From: Welwitschia mirabilis
Taxonomy: Eukaryota; Gnetophyta; Gnetopsida; Welwitschiales
DNA: 22,117 bases
NCBI GenBank assembly: GCA_051453625.1
Contig: JBOZIK010000001.1
Span: forward strand, 11,847,392-11,869,508
Direction: 5' to 3'
Of the stretch, positions 9,747-19,955 are shown in pieces. The stretch's first letter is position 1, and each line of letters begins with the position of its first letter. The notes beneath the pieces are model-generated. The model was given only the letters and a program-made list of their open reading frames with translations. It had not been told where the DNA came from and ran no database searches. The position numbers were made by a program, and so were the translations under genes.

Positions 9747-11010
9747 TTACACAAAGCATTCAAATTTGAGAGATATGGATGAATTCAAAAAAACCAAAAG
9801 AACATTAACATTAGTAGTAAAATTAATATGTGTGAAATTAGAAATTTTCCATCCCTTATCTTGTTCTTGTTTATTCAACAACTCATGCAAGACATTATTA
9901 TGGGATAAAGATAAAGATGTTTTGATGATCATGGAAAAAGGCGATTGATCATTAAGAGAAGTATTAGAACATGGTTCTAAAAGTATGGAAGGTTTATTTA
10001 TTAAGGTTTAAGTCTTGCTCAAAAAATAAAGATTCAAATGTTATAATTGGCTCAAGAGATTGTTGAGAAAAAGATTGCTTATAAGATGGATCATGATAAT
10101 GCTCTTGGTTAATGTTCTTCTATTCACTAAGATTTTCAAGGGATTCTTTCTCATGAGGTTTCACAGGTAACAATAGTTAAGGTTTAAAGATAGGTTCATT
10201 GTCTAATTCATCAATGTTGCTTATTGGTTTATTCTTTATTGAGTAGCATTTTAATTTTCCATCTCTCTCGAATTTTTGCTTACTTATTGAAGATTGATCG
10301 TCATGGGATGTGTCTAATCCTACTCTAAAATGTAACCTAGATGCACCTCGTTGTTTACTCTTTAAGGGATTTCTAAACTTAAGATTTTCTTGGCTTTCCT
10401 CAAAGGTTTCGTTGTGGGTTACTTCAAAGGTCTCTTCCTCATTCCTAAGGGATATAGTTCAAGTGTTATTAATTCTAGTGTTATTAATTCCTTAAAATTT
10501 TTCTAAGATTCTAGGTTCATGGAATGTAGGGATGTTTTCTTCATCTTGCTATTAGTTAAGAGCTCTAAGGATTTTCTCATTGGTTTGAGCTATTTGTTAA
10601 AGATTTTTATTAATGTTTGCCTTATTTTTATTAGAGGTTTCTTTCAAAGATTAAGAATGGAATTAAAGTGTGTTGGAACAAGATTCAGTAGCATCTTCTA
10701 AAATCTTTGGAAGGTATTTTCATAAGACGGTGAGGTGGTTTGTTATGTATATGAAGATGATGGGTAATGATCAAATAATAAAGGGTATAGAAAGGGATAT
10801 GAAGAGTAGCGATCAAAGATGACTGATATAAAAATAAGGGTAAAAGATAAGGATTATGAGGGGTGAAGGAAGGCATGGAATCAAAATCTTATAGGTTGAT
10901 ATATGGATTCTGGAATTGATAATTGAAAGAAGGTTGATTCATGTACATATGAGGTTGAGAATACTCTTCAAAGTCCTGTCTAGATTGATAGAAATCTTCT
11001 ATGATTCATT
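9747..11010 (-). pseudogene. Decayed gag-C-terminus-like ORF (element W)
   Basis: Read on the minus strand there is a long but broken coding frame. It starts with FYQSRQDFEEYSQPHMYMNQ and a P/Y/S/N-rich stretch (NYQFQNPYIN, SSYPFLYPLL, HYPSSS; 11,000-10,700). An acidic/polar part with LEDATESCSN, QIAQTNEKIL, EESQENLKF, ISNIDELDNEPI and SFSQQSLEPI follows (10,690-10,020), and a last open piece lies at 9747-9932. The N/Q/Y-rich run followed by a coiled-coil-like QIAQ..E segment resembles the end of Athila gag proteins, but no catalytic motif is visible. It lies just upstream of element Z on the same strand, so Z probably inserted into or beside it. Gag identity is a moderate guess; an extra non-enzymatic ORF of the element is the alternative. 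Confidence 0.45.
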
Positions 11011-11099
11011 TAGATTGTTCATGATTCTAGTAACTTATTAAGAGAAATACAATTATCCTATCTTACAAAGAAGCTCAAATAAAAGAAAATCAAAAGTTA

Positions 11100-11215
11100 G
11101 GAAATCAAGTTGGTGTCTTGGCTTTGATATAGGATATAATGATTAACTTAGGAAATTTGAAATCAATTTAATGTCTTAGCTTTGATATAGGATATAAAGG
11201 TCAACTTGGATGAAA
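11100..11215. repeat. Tandem duplication, 58-bp period
   Basis: Two copies of GGAAATCAAGTTGGTGTCTT...GATATAGGATATAA...TCAACTTG, with GCTTTGATATAGGATATAA at 11,121 and 11,179. The period of 58 is not a multiple of three, so the duplication arose after coding constraint was lost or lies outside a gene. Confidence 0.8.
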
Positions 11216-11958
11216 ATAAGTTGATACACTTAATTAATTAATTGCATTTAGGATTGCATTTCATTATTTTATTTTCATTTCATAATTCATTGCATTTCAT
11301 CCATTATTACATTGTTATTAACTTTTAACTTTGAAATTAAATAACATATTCATTCTTTCCCTTTTTAATGAATCAATTTCTCAAATAAACATTGGATTCC
11401 TCATCAATTTACAACATCGGATTGACTTTCCTATGCTAGTGTATGTTTATGTGAATTAGATATCTAAGATTACAAGTTATTATTGAAGAAGATTATTTGA
11501 TTTAAAAAGCATATGATATACATCATAATAGTGCTAAATAGTGAACATTCATAACAAAACTATTTTTCAAAATCTTGTATAGATTTTCAAAGAAGTGGGT
11601 AGACTTCAAGAAAGGAGAGTTAGTAAAATATTGTTTAATGAAAATGTAAAAATGCAAAATTAGAGATAGAAAGACAAGGGATGAATAGAAATAAACTGAA
11701 ATAAATGCTTATCAAATATTAATCTAAGATAAAAAGTGTGCCTTTATAAAAACTAAACAAGTTTAATTTATTTCAATGATTACAAATGGGCCATAATAAT
11801 TATTGTAGTTATTTTAAAATTATATGAAAGAGGGGTTTAAGTTTTATTAAATAAATTAAATTATTCTTTAAAAATGTTTTTAATTCTAACTAAATATTGA
11901 AGTGTGCCATTTTGTTATGTCAACATCTATGTAAATTCTGATGAAGTTGTAAAAGGTA
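11216..11958. other. AT-rich stretch, no gene seen
   Basis: I find no protein-like reading frame, LTR match or RNA gene in this stretch. It may include the decayed endonuclease half of the + LINE that follows, but I could not recognise endonuclease motifs. Confidence 0.4.
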
Positions 11959-13750
11959 TTTAAGAACTCAGTACTAGTAAAGTAATGGATAGCTTTGATC
12001 TTTAAGAAATTCCTATGTATGAAGCAATATAAAAGAAACTAAATAAGAGTCTTCATGAAGATTTGGATAGAAAATGAAAAACTAGCAAATCTATGAGTCT
12101 CTTTAAACACAGTAACATAGAAGATTTGGACTGATTATAGACTTAGTATTATCAGTAATATTATCTTTAGTCTTTTGAAAATGGTGTTGGATAAATGAAT
12201 TTACAAGTGGGCATACAAGAATACAAAGAGAGTAATTTCATATGCAATTTTTCATCAAATTCATTCTATTATTAACCACTTAGTCACTTTTGTTACTACT
12301 TGATATTTACCAATAAGCCTAAAAAGAAGATTTTAATTTAGTTTGTTGATTTATTAAAGGCCTATCATTTAGTAATAAGAAGTAAATTATAGCCATGTGT
12401 ATTTAATATAGGCATGCGTATAAATCTTTTCTTTCTAGCATTTAAAAATTATATGAAAAAGTTACCATTGGATTTGAAGATGTTATTTAAAACTGTCTTT
12501 TGACTTTTGAGTGAAATTTGACTGAAACAAAGATGTCCTAAGTATCTTACCCTATTTTGGATTTTTATTGATGAATTAAATGAAGGAATTCATGGTATTA
12601 CCATAGATAACTTTATCAAGATAGGTGATTTTTTAGGAAATTTTCTTCTTTGTCCAAATGATGCCATATTAATCTTTACATCGAAAAGAGGTATGAAAGA
12701 GATGCATCATACATTGGATGAATCTTGTAATATTTTATATTTCAGAATAAATGTTAATGGAAATAAAATCATGTGTTAATAAGTAGAAGAAAAGATTAAA
12801 AGCTTATTCTTGATAATGAATCATTGTAGTTGGGTTTTTAATGCTCCAAAAATTATAAATGGGATACATGTATGCATGAAAGAATTGTAGATTTTATAGA
12901 GGCTCTTTATTCCTTAATCAGAAGATGTAAAACATTAAACATTTAGTGCTAGTATGGAATTAGGTCTTTTAAATAAATAATGGAAATAAATTGAGGATGT
13001 GAAAAATAAATTATTTTGAAAATTCAAGTAAATTTCTCAACGCCACATGAAATGTTATTATTTAAAACTCATAAGTTAGCTTGAAGATTAAAGTAGTTTG
13101 TTTTTTTACTTATGTTTAAAGGCTTTAAAATTTTGAAGGAATTAAATGTCTAAAGACAATTTTAGATGCATCTGTAAATAAAGGTTGGGTTTTGAAGGAA
13201 AAAAATGATTAGATAAATGGAATGTAGAGGTTGCTATTTTTGAACATGATGTAAGCTAAATTCAAAAGATACTGTAGTAAAAGGAACTACAAAAAAGCTC
13301 ATCTGACTTAGATAGAAAGATTAAATCTTACTTTAATATGATTAAAGGAGGGAACTATATTAAAGAACCTTTTATTTCAATGCTATAATTCTAGTTAAAA
13401 TTAGAGGAGCAGTCATCATTTTCAAATTAAAATAGACAGATGATAAAATATTTAAAGGGAGTAATGAACATGCAGGCTATGTTCAACTAAGGCCATTGAA
13501 GATGAAGAACATGTTTTCTTTAGTCCCTTAAACTTCTTTATTAAGAAAAAATGGAAGATAATTGTAAATAATTTATGTGCTTTGCTTCAATTACCTTCAC
13601 TCTATCTTGGCCATGATTTTAAGGTTGTATTCAAACTATTTTGACATGTAACTTTTTTAGTTCCCTAGATCCTATGGATTTTTATGGACATAATAAAAAA
13701 TTTCCATTTCTATGTTCATATTCAAAGAAATGTGTGAGTTGGATAATCAA
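11959..13750 (+). pseudogene. LINE ORF2 remnant: reverse transcriptase and C-terminal Cys/His tail
   Basis: LINEs copy themselves with an endonuclease/reverse transcriptase. The RT begins near 12,130 (YRLSIISNIIL, then NKWAYKN, HSIINHLVT in shifting frames). From 12,342 to 12,778 one frame runs with only three stops. It has FVDLLKAYH (first catalytic Asp, 12,348-12,350), KQRCPKYLTLFWIFIDEL (equivalent to QGCPLSPTLF), and DAILIFTSKRGMKEM. The FADD box has become LCPND (12,651-12,662), so one catalytic Asp is Asn. Downstream are a WKQIEDVKNKLFWKF-like segment (about 12,970), SSHHFQIKIDR (13,408-13,440), and CRLC with EDEEHVFF (13,471-13,520), matching the Cys/His tail of some LINE ORF2 proteins with the last Cys lost. 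The 5' half is missing or unrecognisable. Dead copy; assignment to LINE is firm, clade not. Confidence 0.8.
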
Positions 13751-14129
13751 AGGTAACTAATATGCCATAATATTTTGATATGATTTGAATAATTTATAGA
13801 ATCTCTAGTTACGTAAGACTGCTAATCATCTATCTTAATCTTTTTCTTTATTACACATCAACCACATGTTATTACTATAAAAACATAACGCTAATAGAGT
13901 TTCTATAGTCCATGATAAAGGAGATACATTCAACTAAAGTATTATTGCTAAACATTGTGGTGATTACTAAAAAAAATACTTCAACTTCTTAATGAATTTG
14001 AATGCTTTTCATACTTATGTCCTCTGCTTAAATGTTGAGAATGAAACTTTAGATAAATGTTAATGATTTTAAACACTTTCTACTCCTTTAAACATTTGAT
14101 TATTACTAGTAAACTTTCAAGTTTAAAAT
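13751..14129. other. Intervening AT-rich sequence, no gene seen
   Basis: Between two LINE pieces. A weak frame around 13,900-14,050 (HDKGDTFN, KHCGDY) could be part of the next LINE's upstream coding region, but I see no diagnostic motif. Confidence 0.35.
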
Positions 14130-14440
14130 ATGGAATTCCATTACATTTATAATTCCTTATTTTAAGGGTAATGACGTTAAGTGAAAAACTAATTCTTCGT
14201 TTACACTAAAAGAGTTAAAAAAGAAATGTGTTTTTCTTTCAAGAAATAAAGCTCCTAGAACCAATAGTATGCTGCAAAGATCTATAAGAGGTACTAGAAA
14301 TCCTTATTTACTAATATAAAAGGATGGCCTTTAATTCTCAATTCTCATGATTTTTTAGTCATAAAGGAAAAATTTAGTTAACTATGAAAGGTTATGATGG
14401 CATAAATATTAACCAATGGAGGCCAATAACTTTACTAAAG
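14130..14440 (+). pseudogene. L1-type LINE ORF2 fragment (pre-RT linker to RT start)
   Basis: Two short coding traces match the segment between endonuclease and reverse transcriptase of plant L1 elements. One is FTLKELKKKCVFLSRNKAP at about 14,190-14,250 (family pattern: E-x-x-x-x-x-F-x-L-x-x-N-KAPGPDG). The other is NxxWRPITLLK at about 14,405-14,430, the usual NYRPISLLN start of RT. Stops interrupt it, and the RT palm does not follow, so the fragment is truncated just after the RT start, facing the 3' end of the minus LINE. Confidence 0.55.
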
Positions 14441-15099
14441 ATACCTTAAACTAATAAGAACTTTCTACCTTTAAATAGAAGATAATAAAGTGTAAACTAA
14501 AAATTGTCTATACCTCTTGTATGAAATACATTTATGATATAAAAAATTTATAACTTTGACAATCTAAAACTTGAGCATATAATATCATGCATGTTGGAGG
14601 TGGTGTCGAATCCCAAATAAAAACTTTTTTAATAAGATACATAATGTCAAGCCTACATATCACATAAATAACATCTTTAAATAAAAAAGAAAGAGCTAGA
14701 AATAAAAACCTTCAAGGTCTTATCGAGTAAAACATGACAAGAACCACTATTCAAAATAAAAATACTAATTAATGGTGGTTGCCTACATTTGAGCATGATT
14801 GGAGAGTTAGATATCTACAAAAAGCTAAAGGTCATCCACTTAATGCACCAAAGCTTATAAGAGGTACTTAATCCCTAAATAAACCTTCTCTATATATAAT
14901 CTAATTTTAGAAATAACATAATGAAGAATAGAGTCTTATTGGTACAAAATAAATCTATACAAGGATCTTTTTCATAGAAAAATAATGATAGCAATGTTTC
15001 CACATTTAGTTAAAACAATAAAACAAATGTATTTTCATAAGAATAGTTGAGAAGGAAGTAGACGAGGTGCATTACCAAAGAAGATCTCTTTCTAATGTA
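14441..15099. other. Junction region between opposed LINE remnants
   Basis: AT-rich. It may contain the 3' end of the minus-strand LINE ORF2 and its UTR, since scattered minus-strand coding traces continue (for example LVMFYSIRP near 14,740), but nothing diagnostic is visible. No poly-T stretch marking a LINE 3' tail on the minus strand was found. Confidence 0.35.
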
Positions 15100-17340
15100 G
15101 GTTGAAACGTTTCAAAGCTTTAAAAACCCACAACCAAATAGAATCTAATATCTAACATTTGTAAAGCAAAACAGAAAAAAAAAAGGAACAAAGAGACTTA
15201 GTCCAAGTTGCACAAGGGGCAAGATAGTGAAGCAAATCCCAAATGAAGAAACAGAGTCCTAAAGGAAGCCCATGATGATACCAAAGAAAATTCTTTACTT
15301 TAGGAAGACATGGAAATTTTCAAATTAAATTAAAGTGATATTTTTAAACATATTTTAAATCATCCACATTCCATTAGTGATTACAACCAGAAGCAAGATG
15401 ACGAGTAGCATAACAAACATTATAGACTTTTTTCACTTTAAAATATGATAAATATGATTCATTTGTCCACTCAAAGAATCCCAGATGAATTTACCCTTAT
15501 CAATTAGCTAGACATTATGTTGTAAAAAGTTCTTTGGCTTCAAATAAATAAGATGCATTAGTGAGAATGAACCAATACATGGCATGAAAGTATATCCATT
15601 GAATCTAATATCCGAAAATGAATATAGCTTAAAGAAATAATGTGTTTTTGAAACCACCTTAAGGCTATCTTAGGAAATCGACATCTTAGTAGATCATTAA
15701 GTAAAGGAATCTACCATGGATTTAATTCTTGATACATTAATAGAGAAGGCATAATATCCCCCTAATTAATAAGACAATGAATGGATTTTGATGCCTTCTA
15801 AATGCTTTGGAAACACAAGCACCTCTTATTTAATTTTATGTAGAAAATTTATCTCATTTGGAGGATCAATAGCTTTTCACATAAACTACTGTCTAGAAAA
15901 CACATTAGCTACTATACTTAAAAGTAACAAAGTAAAATAAGATCATATTTATTAATCAATTACAAAATCTATTTACTACATAAATCTTAAGCCTAATTAA
16001 AACAATCTATAAAACCTAGTTAATCAGTCTTTTGGAAAGAGAACAAATATTCTAGGCACTCTAGCAAAATCTTTTCAAGTATTAGATGCTAACCACATGT
16101 ATGTCTTTAAATATCCTTGAAGTTTTATGACCTACTTGGAATAAAGTCTAACAGGAAGAATATAAAATATAAGTAGAAGCCAACATAGATTTACCTGTCA
16201 TGAATTTTTCTCCAACTGAAAGCCTCTTAGATTTTCATTTATATACCTTCACCTGAGTTTTAGCTGAAAGAAATTTTCAAAGATCATTAGAATATCTAAT
16301 AAATGAAAAAGAAATTCCTAAAACTTTAAAAACCATTGTAGGTTGGATAACCAATGAAGTTCAACTAGGAGGCCACTAGTAATTATCAAATAGTGTAAAA
16401 GAAAAAGACTTCTAATTAATTTTAGATTATAAGAGCATGCAAATTGATCATTCAGTAAAGAAGACATGATATCACTACTTTATCATTTTGAGTAACAAAA
16501 AAGGAGTTATCTGCAAAATGCATATTAATAAGTTTTCTAAGATCGCTATCAATATTCTATATTAGAGTTGATTATTTATTCATGTGAATTGCATGGCATG
16601 AAAGATCAACTAGAAAAATAAATAAGTAAGGAGCCAACAGACATCCTTGTTGAACTGATCATTCAATATTTAAAGTGTTTGAAATATAAGTTCAATAGCA
16701 AAATGTGCATTGACATCTTTAAATAAATAAGAAACAATATGGAGAAATATCTCATCAAATACTAGCTTCTTAATAAATATTACAATAAAACCACACTAAA
16801 TCTTATCATACAACTTTGCATAATCAAGCTTAATAAAGACCATAGCTTAACTAAGAACTTTTACCCACTTCATGCCCTTCATGTAGCAATGACATAATTT
16901 AGTATGTACCTGCCTTTGTTAAAACCAAACTTTTGATCATAAACAATATTAGGTAAAACTAATTTCAATATGATAGCTAAACGTCTGACCAAAATTTTGC
17001 ATGAAATATTAAAAGAGGTAATTGAACAGCAATTAGTGATCAAAACTTTCTTCGAAGTGTAAACACCACAATTAACTAGGTGAATGATTTAATTAAACCT
17101 AATAGCTCATAGCGTTTGTTACTAAGTAGGGCATTAAAAGATTTAAACCCACTACCTTCTGAAATGTCCAAGTAGTTGGACAGACACTCCATTGACTTAA
17201 GTGCATAAAGAGAATTTATACATATAGCTTCTACAGAATCAAATAGACACCTAAGATTAACCATAAAGTAACTTGCATGTAAATCTAATGAACTCTAAAG
17301 AGCTACATTTAAATTTCATTCTCTTAAAAGACAACTCTAT
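15100..17340 (-). pseudogene. L1-type LINE ORF2 remnant with reverse transcriptase and zf-RVT-like tail
   Basis: Minus strand, 5'-truncated near 17,340. A pre-RT linker (SGFKSFNALLSNKRYELLGL, 17,170-17,090) leads to RT motifs: SCKILVRRLA, FGFNKGRYILNYVIA (about 16,940-16,895), IKLDYAKLYDKI (first Asp, about 16,830), VQQGCLLAPYLFIFLVD (about 16,655-16,605), and FADN at 16,506-16,517 where active enzymes have F/YADD, so the second Asp is Asn. After RT come GEKFMTGKSMLAS and ILYSSC (the SLAGR-type thumb segment, about 16,210-16,150), GKFIWDSL (about 15,490), and WKFPCLPKVKNFLWYHHGL (about 15,320-15,260), the zf-RVT region. Many stops and shifts. Its truncated 5' end lies about 530 bp upstream of the candidate host exon at 17,870, so it inserted into that gene's upstream region. 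Confidence 0.85.
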
Positions 17341-17869
17341 TATTTGTGGAGACATTCTAATAATAAAGTACAGCTCGTGTGACTTTATGATTATGAGTTG
17401 GATTTTAAAAAAAAATTATTCTTCGTTAATGTTATAAGTGAAAGGGGAAAAAAACAAAAACTACGAAGATTTGGTAAGAATTTGGTTACCAATTTCAATA
17501 TCATGAGTGATCTTAAATACACCATAAATAGTTGTGACATTGAGAAAGAAAATACTTAATACACCATTCATGTACAAGGATCCACTGGACATTGCACAAG
17601 GTACCTTTACCAAAGGCAAGTGATCAAAATGGAATTGTAGAAGGGGGTTGCACAGAAGCCCTCCTTGTTCAACCACTCCACCTAAGACTACACTTCAGAA
17701 TGAAAGGCTGATTCAAGGAATTAAACGGCTGGATATGGTGGTCGATAACCCCTAGGCGTTGCCCTTTTGAATTACCAATCATACAAAGAGCCACTCTTTC
17801 GATCTTGTTGCGTATCGCAGGTGCTGCAAAGGTGAAGTGTATATCATTCAAGTTTGCTTTCCCTTCGCC
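17341..17869 (+). promoter_or_regulatory. Upstream region and 5' UTR of the candidate host gene
   Basis: Single-copy-looking DNA whose GC content rises from about 17,570 onward, unlike the elements around it. A possible TATA is CCATAAATAG (17,522-17,531); the transcribed leader would then include the C/T-rich stretch up to TTCGCC before the ATG. Two minus-strand open stretches here (17,461-17,851) have no recognisable content and are likely chance. Promoter assignment rests only on position before the exon. Confidence 0.4.
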
Positions 17870-17978
17870 ATGGCCGTGTTAGGAGTAGCAGGTTTCACTT
17901 CCCAGAAAATATCACTTTTTTCAGCCTCTTCTTCAGGGAATGACCAACGTCATGTTTTACTGCATCCTTGTCGATCAG
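17870..17978 (+). CDS. Candidate first exon of a plastid-targeted protein gene
   Basis: ATG at 17,870 sits in GCCATGGCC, a strong plant start context. The exon encodes 36 residues plus one base. It starts MAVLGVAGFTSQKISLFSAS, continues with Ser and Gly, and has later Arg/His (DQRHVLLH, CRS). This Ala/Ser-rich, hydroxylated, acid-poor N-terminus is typical of chloroplast transit peptides. The frame stops two codons beyond unless spliced at CAG|GTCAGT (donor at 17,979), which would be a phase-1 intron. GC content and codon choice differ from the AT-rich elements on both sides. No downstream exon is recognised in the window, so the mature protein, and hence its function, is unknown. A transit-peptide fragment left by a pseudogene or gene-fragment capture is the main alternative. 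Confidence 0.5.
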
Positions 17979-18571
17979 GTCAGTGAAATGTCTCTTCCAG
18001 ATCGCATTCGCATTGTTTGTGATGGCAATTTCAGTCAGAGCTAGCCTATGTCCGATTGGATTACCGCATACTGCTTCTTTCTAAGCGTTTCTGAGTGTTT
18101 TTAACTGCGGACTTAGATGTTTAGATTAGAGATCCTTTTGATCTGTGCGAATGGTTTGCTTGTTGCGCCTTTAGTTGTAATATGGTAGATTGCTTTCTGG
18201 AGTTACTATTTGATTATTGAGGAAGAAGAAGAGTAAGAACGAATCGTATGTATGGATCGGAGGATGCGTAACTTCGCCTTTTAATTGTAATAGGCAGATC
18301 CATTGATTCAAATGGTAGTGGGTTGATATCAACTTTCCAGTACCTGAAAGTTCCAATCTATGGTTCCGAAAGACTTATGAAGATCTGCAATAAATCCAAG
18401 TTTACAAAAGCATGTTCGATCGAACTGCCGTTTCTACTTGGATTTGTGGAACGGCTTTTATGACGAAACAAAAAAAATATTATAATGTGAATGCTGGTCC
18501 GACGGTTCCACAGTGGAATTTTATCATTAGCAGTTGCTCTGGACTAGTAAACTTTATTGATTGTCCTCTTC
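17979..18571 (+). other. Start of putative intron 1
   Basis: Begins GTCAGTGA. It is T-rich with phrases typical of plant first introns (CTTTTGATCTGTGCGAATGG at 18,133-18,152) and has stops in all three + frames apart from one ORF running into the microsatellite. It lacks similarity to the LTR elements in the window and so looks like ancestral intron sequence. If the intron reading is right it runs beyond 22,117, over 4 kb, and is filled with retroelements. Confidence 0.4.
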
Positions 18572-18602
<31 letters not shown>

Positions 18603-18603
18603 T

Positions 18604-18656
<53 letters not shown>
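18572..18656. repeat. Compound (GT)n(GA)n microsatellite
   Basis: About 23 bases of GT followed by about 62 bases of GA with TA and TGA interruptions. It lies at the left edge of element V, matching the place of the purine tract at 1796-1868 in element X. Confidence 0.95.
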
Positions 18657-18699
18657 TAAAATCAGGCCATGATATGTCTATTTTTATCTTACAAACATA

Positions 18700-18862
18700 G
18701 TTACCATGATGTCCTACCACAAGTACACTGGAGTAAATAATTCCAAGAGGAGCCTTTGGCAGTGTAATATGATAGCTGTGGAAACTCTAGTGAGGCGTCA
18801 AATGGCCATACTTTATAGGTCCTTACTCCTCTGACAGTGGTTGTACTCCTCTCACCATGGAA
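18700..18862 (+). repeat. Conserved 160-bp block of the Athila-like 3' region, copy 2
   Basis: Starts ACCATGATGTCCTACCACAA and ends CTCTCACCATGG. Matches 1912-2072 over its whole length with scattered substitutions, mostly transitions. Confidence 0.8.
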
Positions 18863-19623
18863 AAAGAAATAAAAATTTTAGTATTCCCACTTAATCATTT
18901 CACTTTTGGAGATTCCGGTGAGTTTGTAGATAGAAGTAAGTGAGTCCATTTCTCAGTAACTTTTGGTTTTAACCTTTATTATTCTACACACTTGATACTT
19001 TGGATATCGCCATAACCACTACCTTTTCTAATGAACTTTATGGAGTTAATACATTTTATCATGTATATTTACTTAGGTGATTTTATGATGTTTTCCTTGG
19101 GAGTTTTCTACGTTAGTACTTAGGATAGGTAAAAAATATTCTCCTTGTTTCTTATATTCATTTTCACTCTGGTTTTCTTCTATTTTTGCCTCTACTATTT
19201 CAAAGTTATTTTCACATTTTTTTCTCTTTTCTTAGGATTTTAATCATTTAGTAGTATTTATTACTATTCCAATCATGATAAAAGATTTTTCTCCATTTCT
19301 TTTCTTACAATTTGGCAATTTGGAATGCATTGCATATTTTAGGGAGGGTAGGACATATTTTTAGTATTTTTAAGACTTTTTAACAATTATGAAAATCATC
19401 ATTATAGATCCTCCTTCCTTTTAGCTAGTTACTAAACCAAAATTCATCATGCGTGAATGCGGGAAGTGATTCTACATTTTATTTCAGCATGGTGTACTAA
19501 TTTTATCTGATCTTTATATTTGACTATTTATCACAGTGTGGGGCTATTATTATGATTACTTAATTAACAAAAAAAATTGATTTCTATCATAGGTTCTAGT
19601 TTTGAAAAACCTTTAGAAATGCC

Positions 19624-19664
19624 TGTCATCCCCATACTTGTCCGAATGACCATGTTGGATGATC
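19624..19664. repeat. Palindrome unit in 3' region of V
   Basis: GTCATCC at the left and GGATGATC at the right, with an ATGACCAT core between. It is equivalent in element position to the perfect hairpin at 2637-2662. Confidence 0.6.
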
Positions 19665-19855
19665 GATTTTTTATGCTTTGTAGGTATTTCTATTTAGTAT
19701 CTTGAATTTTCTAGAAATTTAGTCTATTTTTAAAATATTCTTCCAATCCTTTTTAGATAATTTCTTCAGATATCTGAGTTGTTTTTATTCTCTAAAAAGT
19801 TGGCTCACAAATGTGGTTTACTGCCTAGCTTTATCAGGAACTGACAAAGCTAAGG

Positions 19856-19955
19856 NNNNNNNNNNNNNNNNNNNNNNNNNNNNNNNNNNNNNNNNNNNNN
19901 NNNNNNNNNNNNNNNNNNNNNNNNNNNNNNNNNNNNNNNNNNNNNNNNNNNNNNN
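19856..19955. other. Assembly gap (100 N)
   Basis: Exactly 100 N, the usual placeholder for a gap of unknown size. The left flank stops at a + strand polypurine tract and the right flank starts in a minus-strand gag/leader, so at least one LTR and probably kilobases of element sequence are missing. Order and orientation across it cannot be verified. Confidence 0.98.

Larger units (their letters stand above)
18657..19855 (+). mobile_element. 3' internal region of a + Athila-like element (V), cut off by the gap
   Basis: Collinear with 1870-3228 of element X: the conserved block (18,700-18,862), then AGGTGATTTTATGATG (about 19,075; compare 2356), a palindrome region (19,622-19,664), and finally TTTATCAGGAACTGACAAAGCTAAGG, the polypurine tract lead-in, at 19,829-19,855. 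The assembly gap starts exactly where the LTR should begin. No pol sequence precedes it; homology begins just after the GA tract. It has no ORF. The element probably lies inside intron 1 of the candidate gene. Confidence 0.75.

Noticed and set aside
11112-11132. TTGGTGTCTTGGCTTTGATA as a second tRNA-Asp primer binding site
   Set aside because: Partial match only, no LTR end precedes it, it is part of a 58-bp tandem duplication, and nearby coding traces are on the opposite strand.
14278-14892. Repeat of TATAAGAGGTACT near 14,284 and 14,854
   Set aside because: The match is short, AT-rich and not extended on either side; it may be chance.
17461-17851. Two minus-strand ORFs (71 and 60 codons) opposite the candidate gene's upstream region
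   Set aside because: No recognisable motif, and they sit antisense to the likely promoter and 5' UTR. They also do not continue the LINE reading frame.
17999-18084. Possible second exon after TCTCTTCCAG (reading IAFALFVMAISVRA)
   Set aside because: The intron would be only about 20 bases long, far below plant minimum, and the frame stops soon after.
18412-18672. 86-codon + strand ORF
   Set aside because: Its last third is translated GT/GA microsatellite; no conserved content, and it lies in the putative intron.
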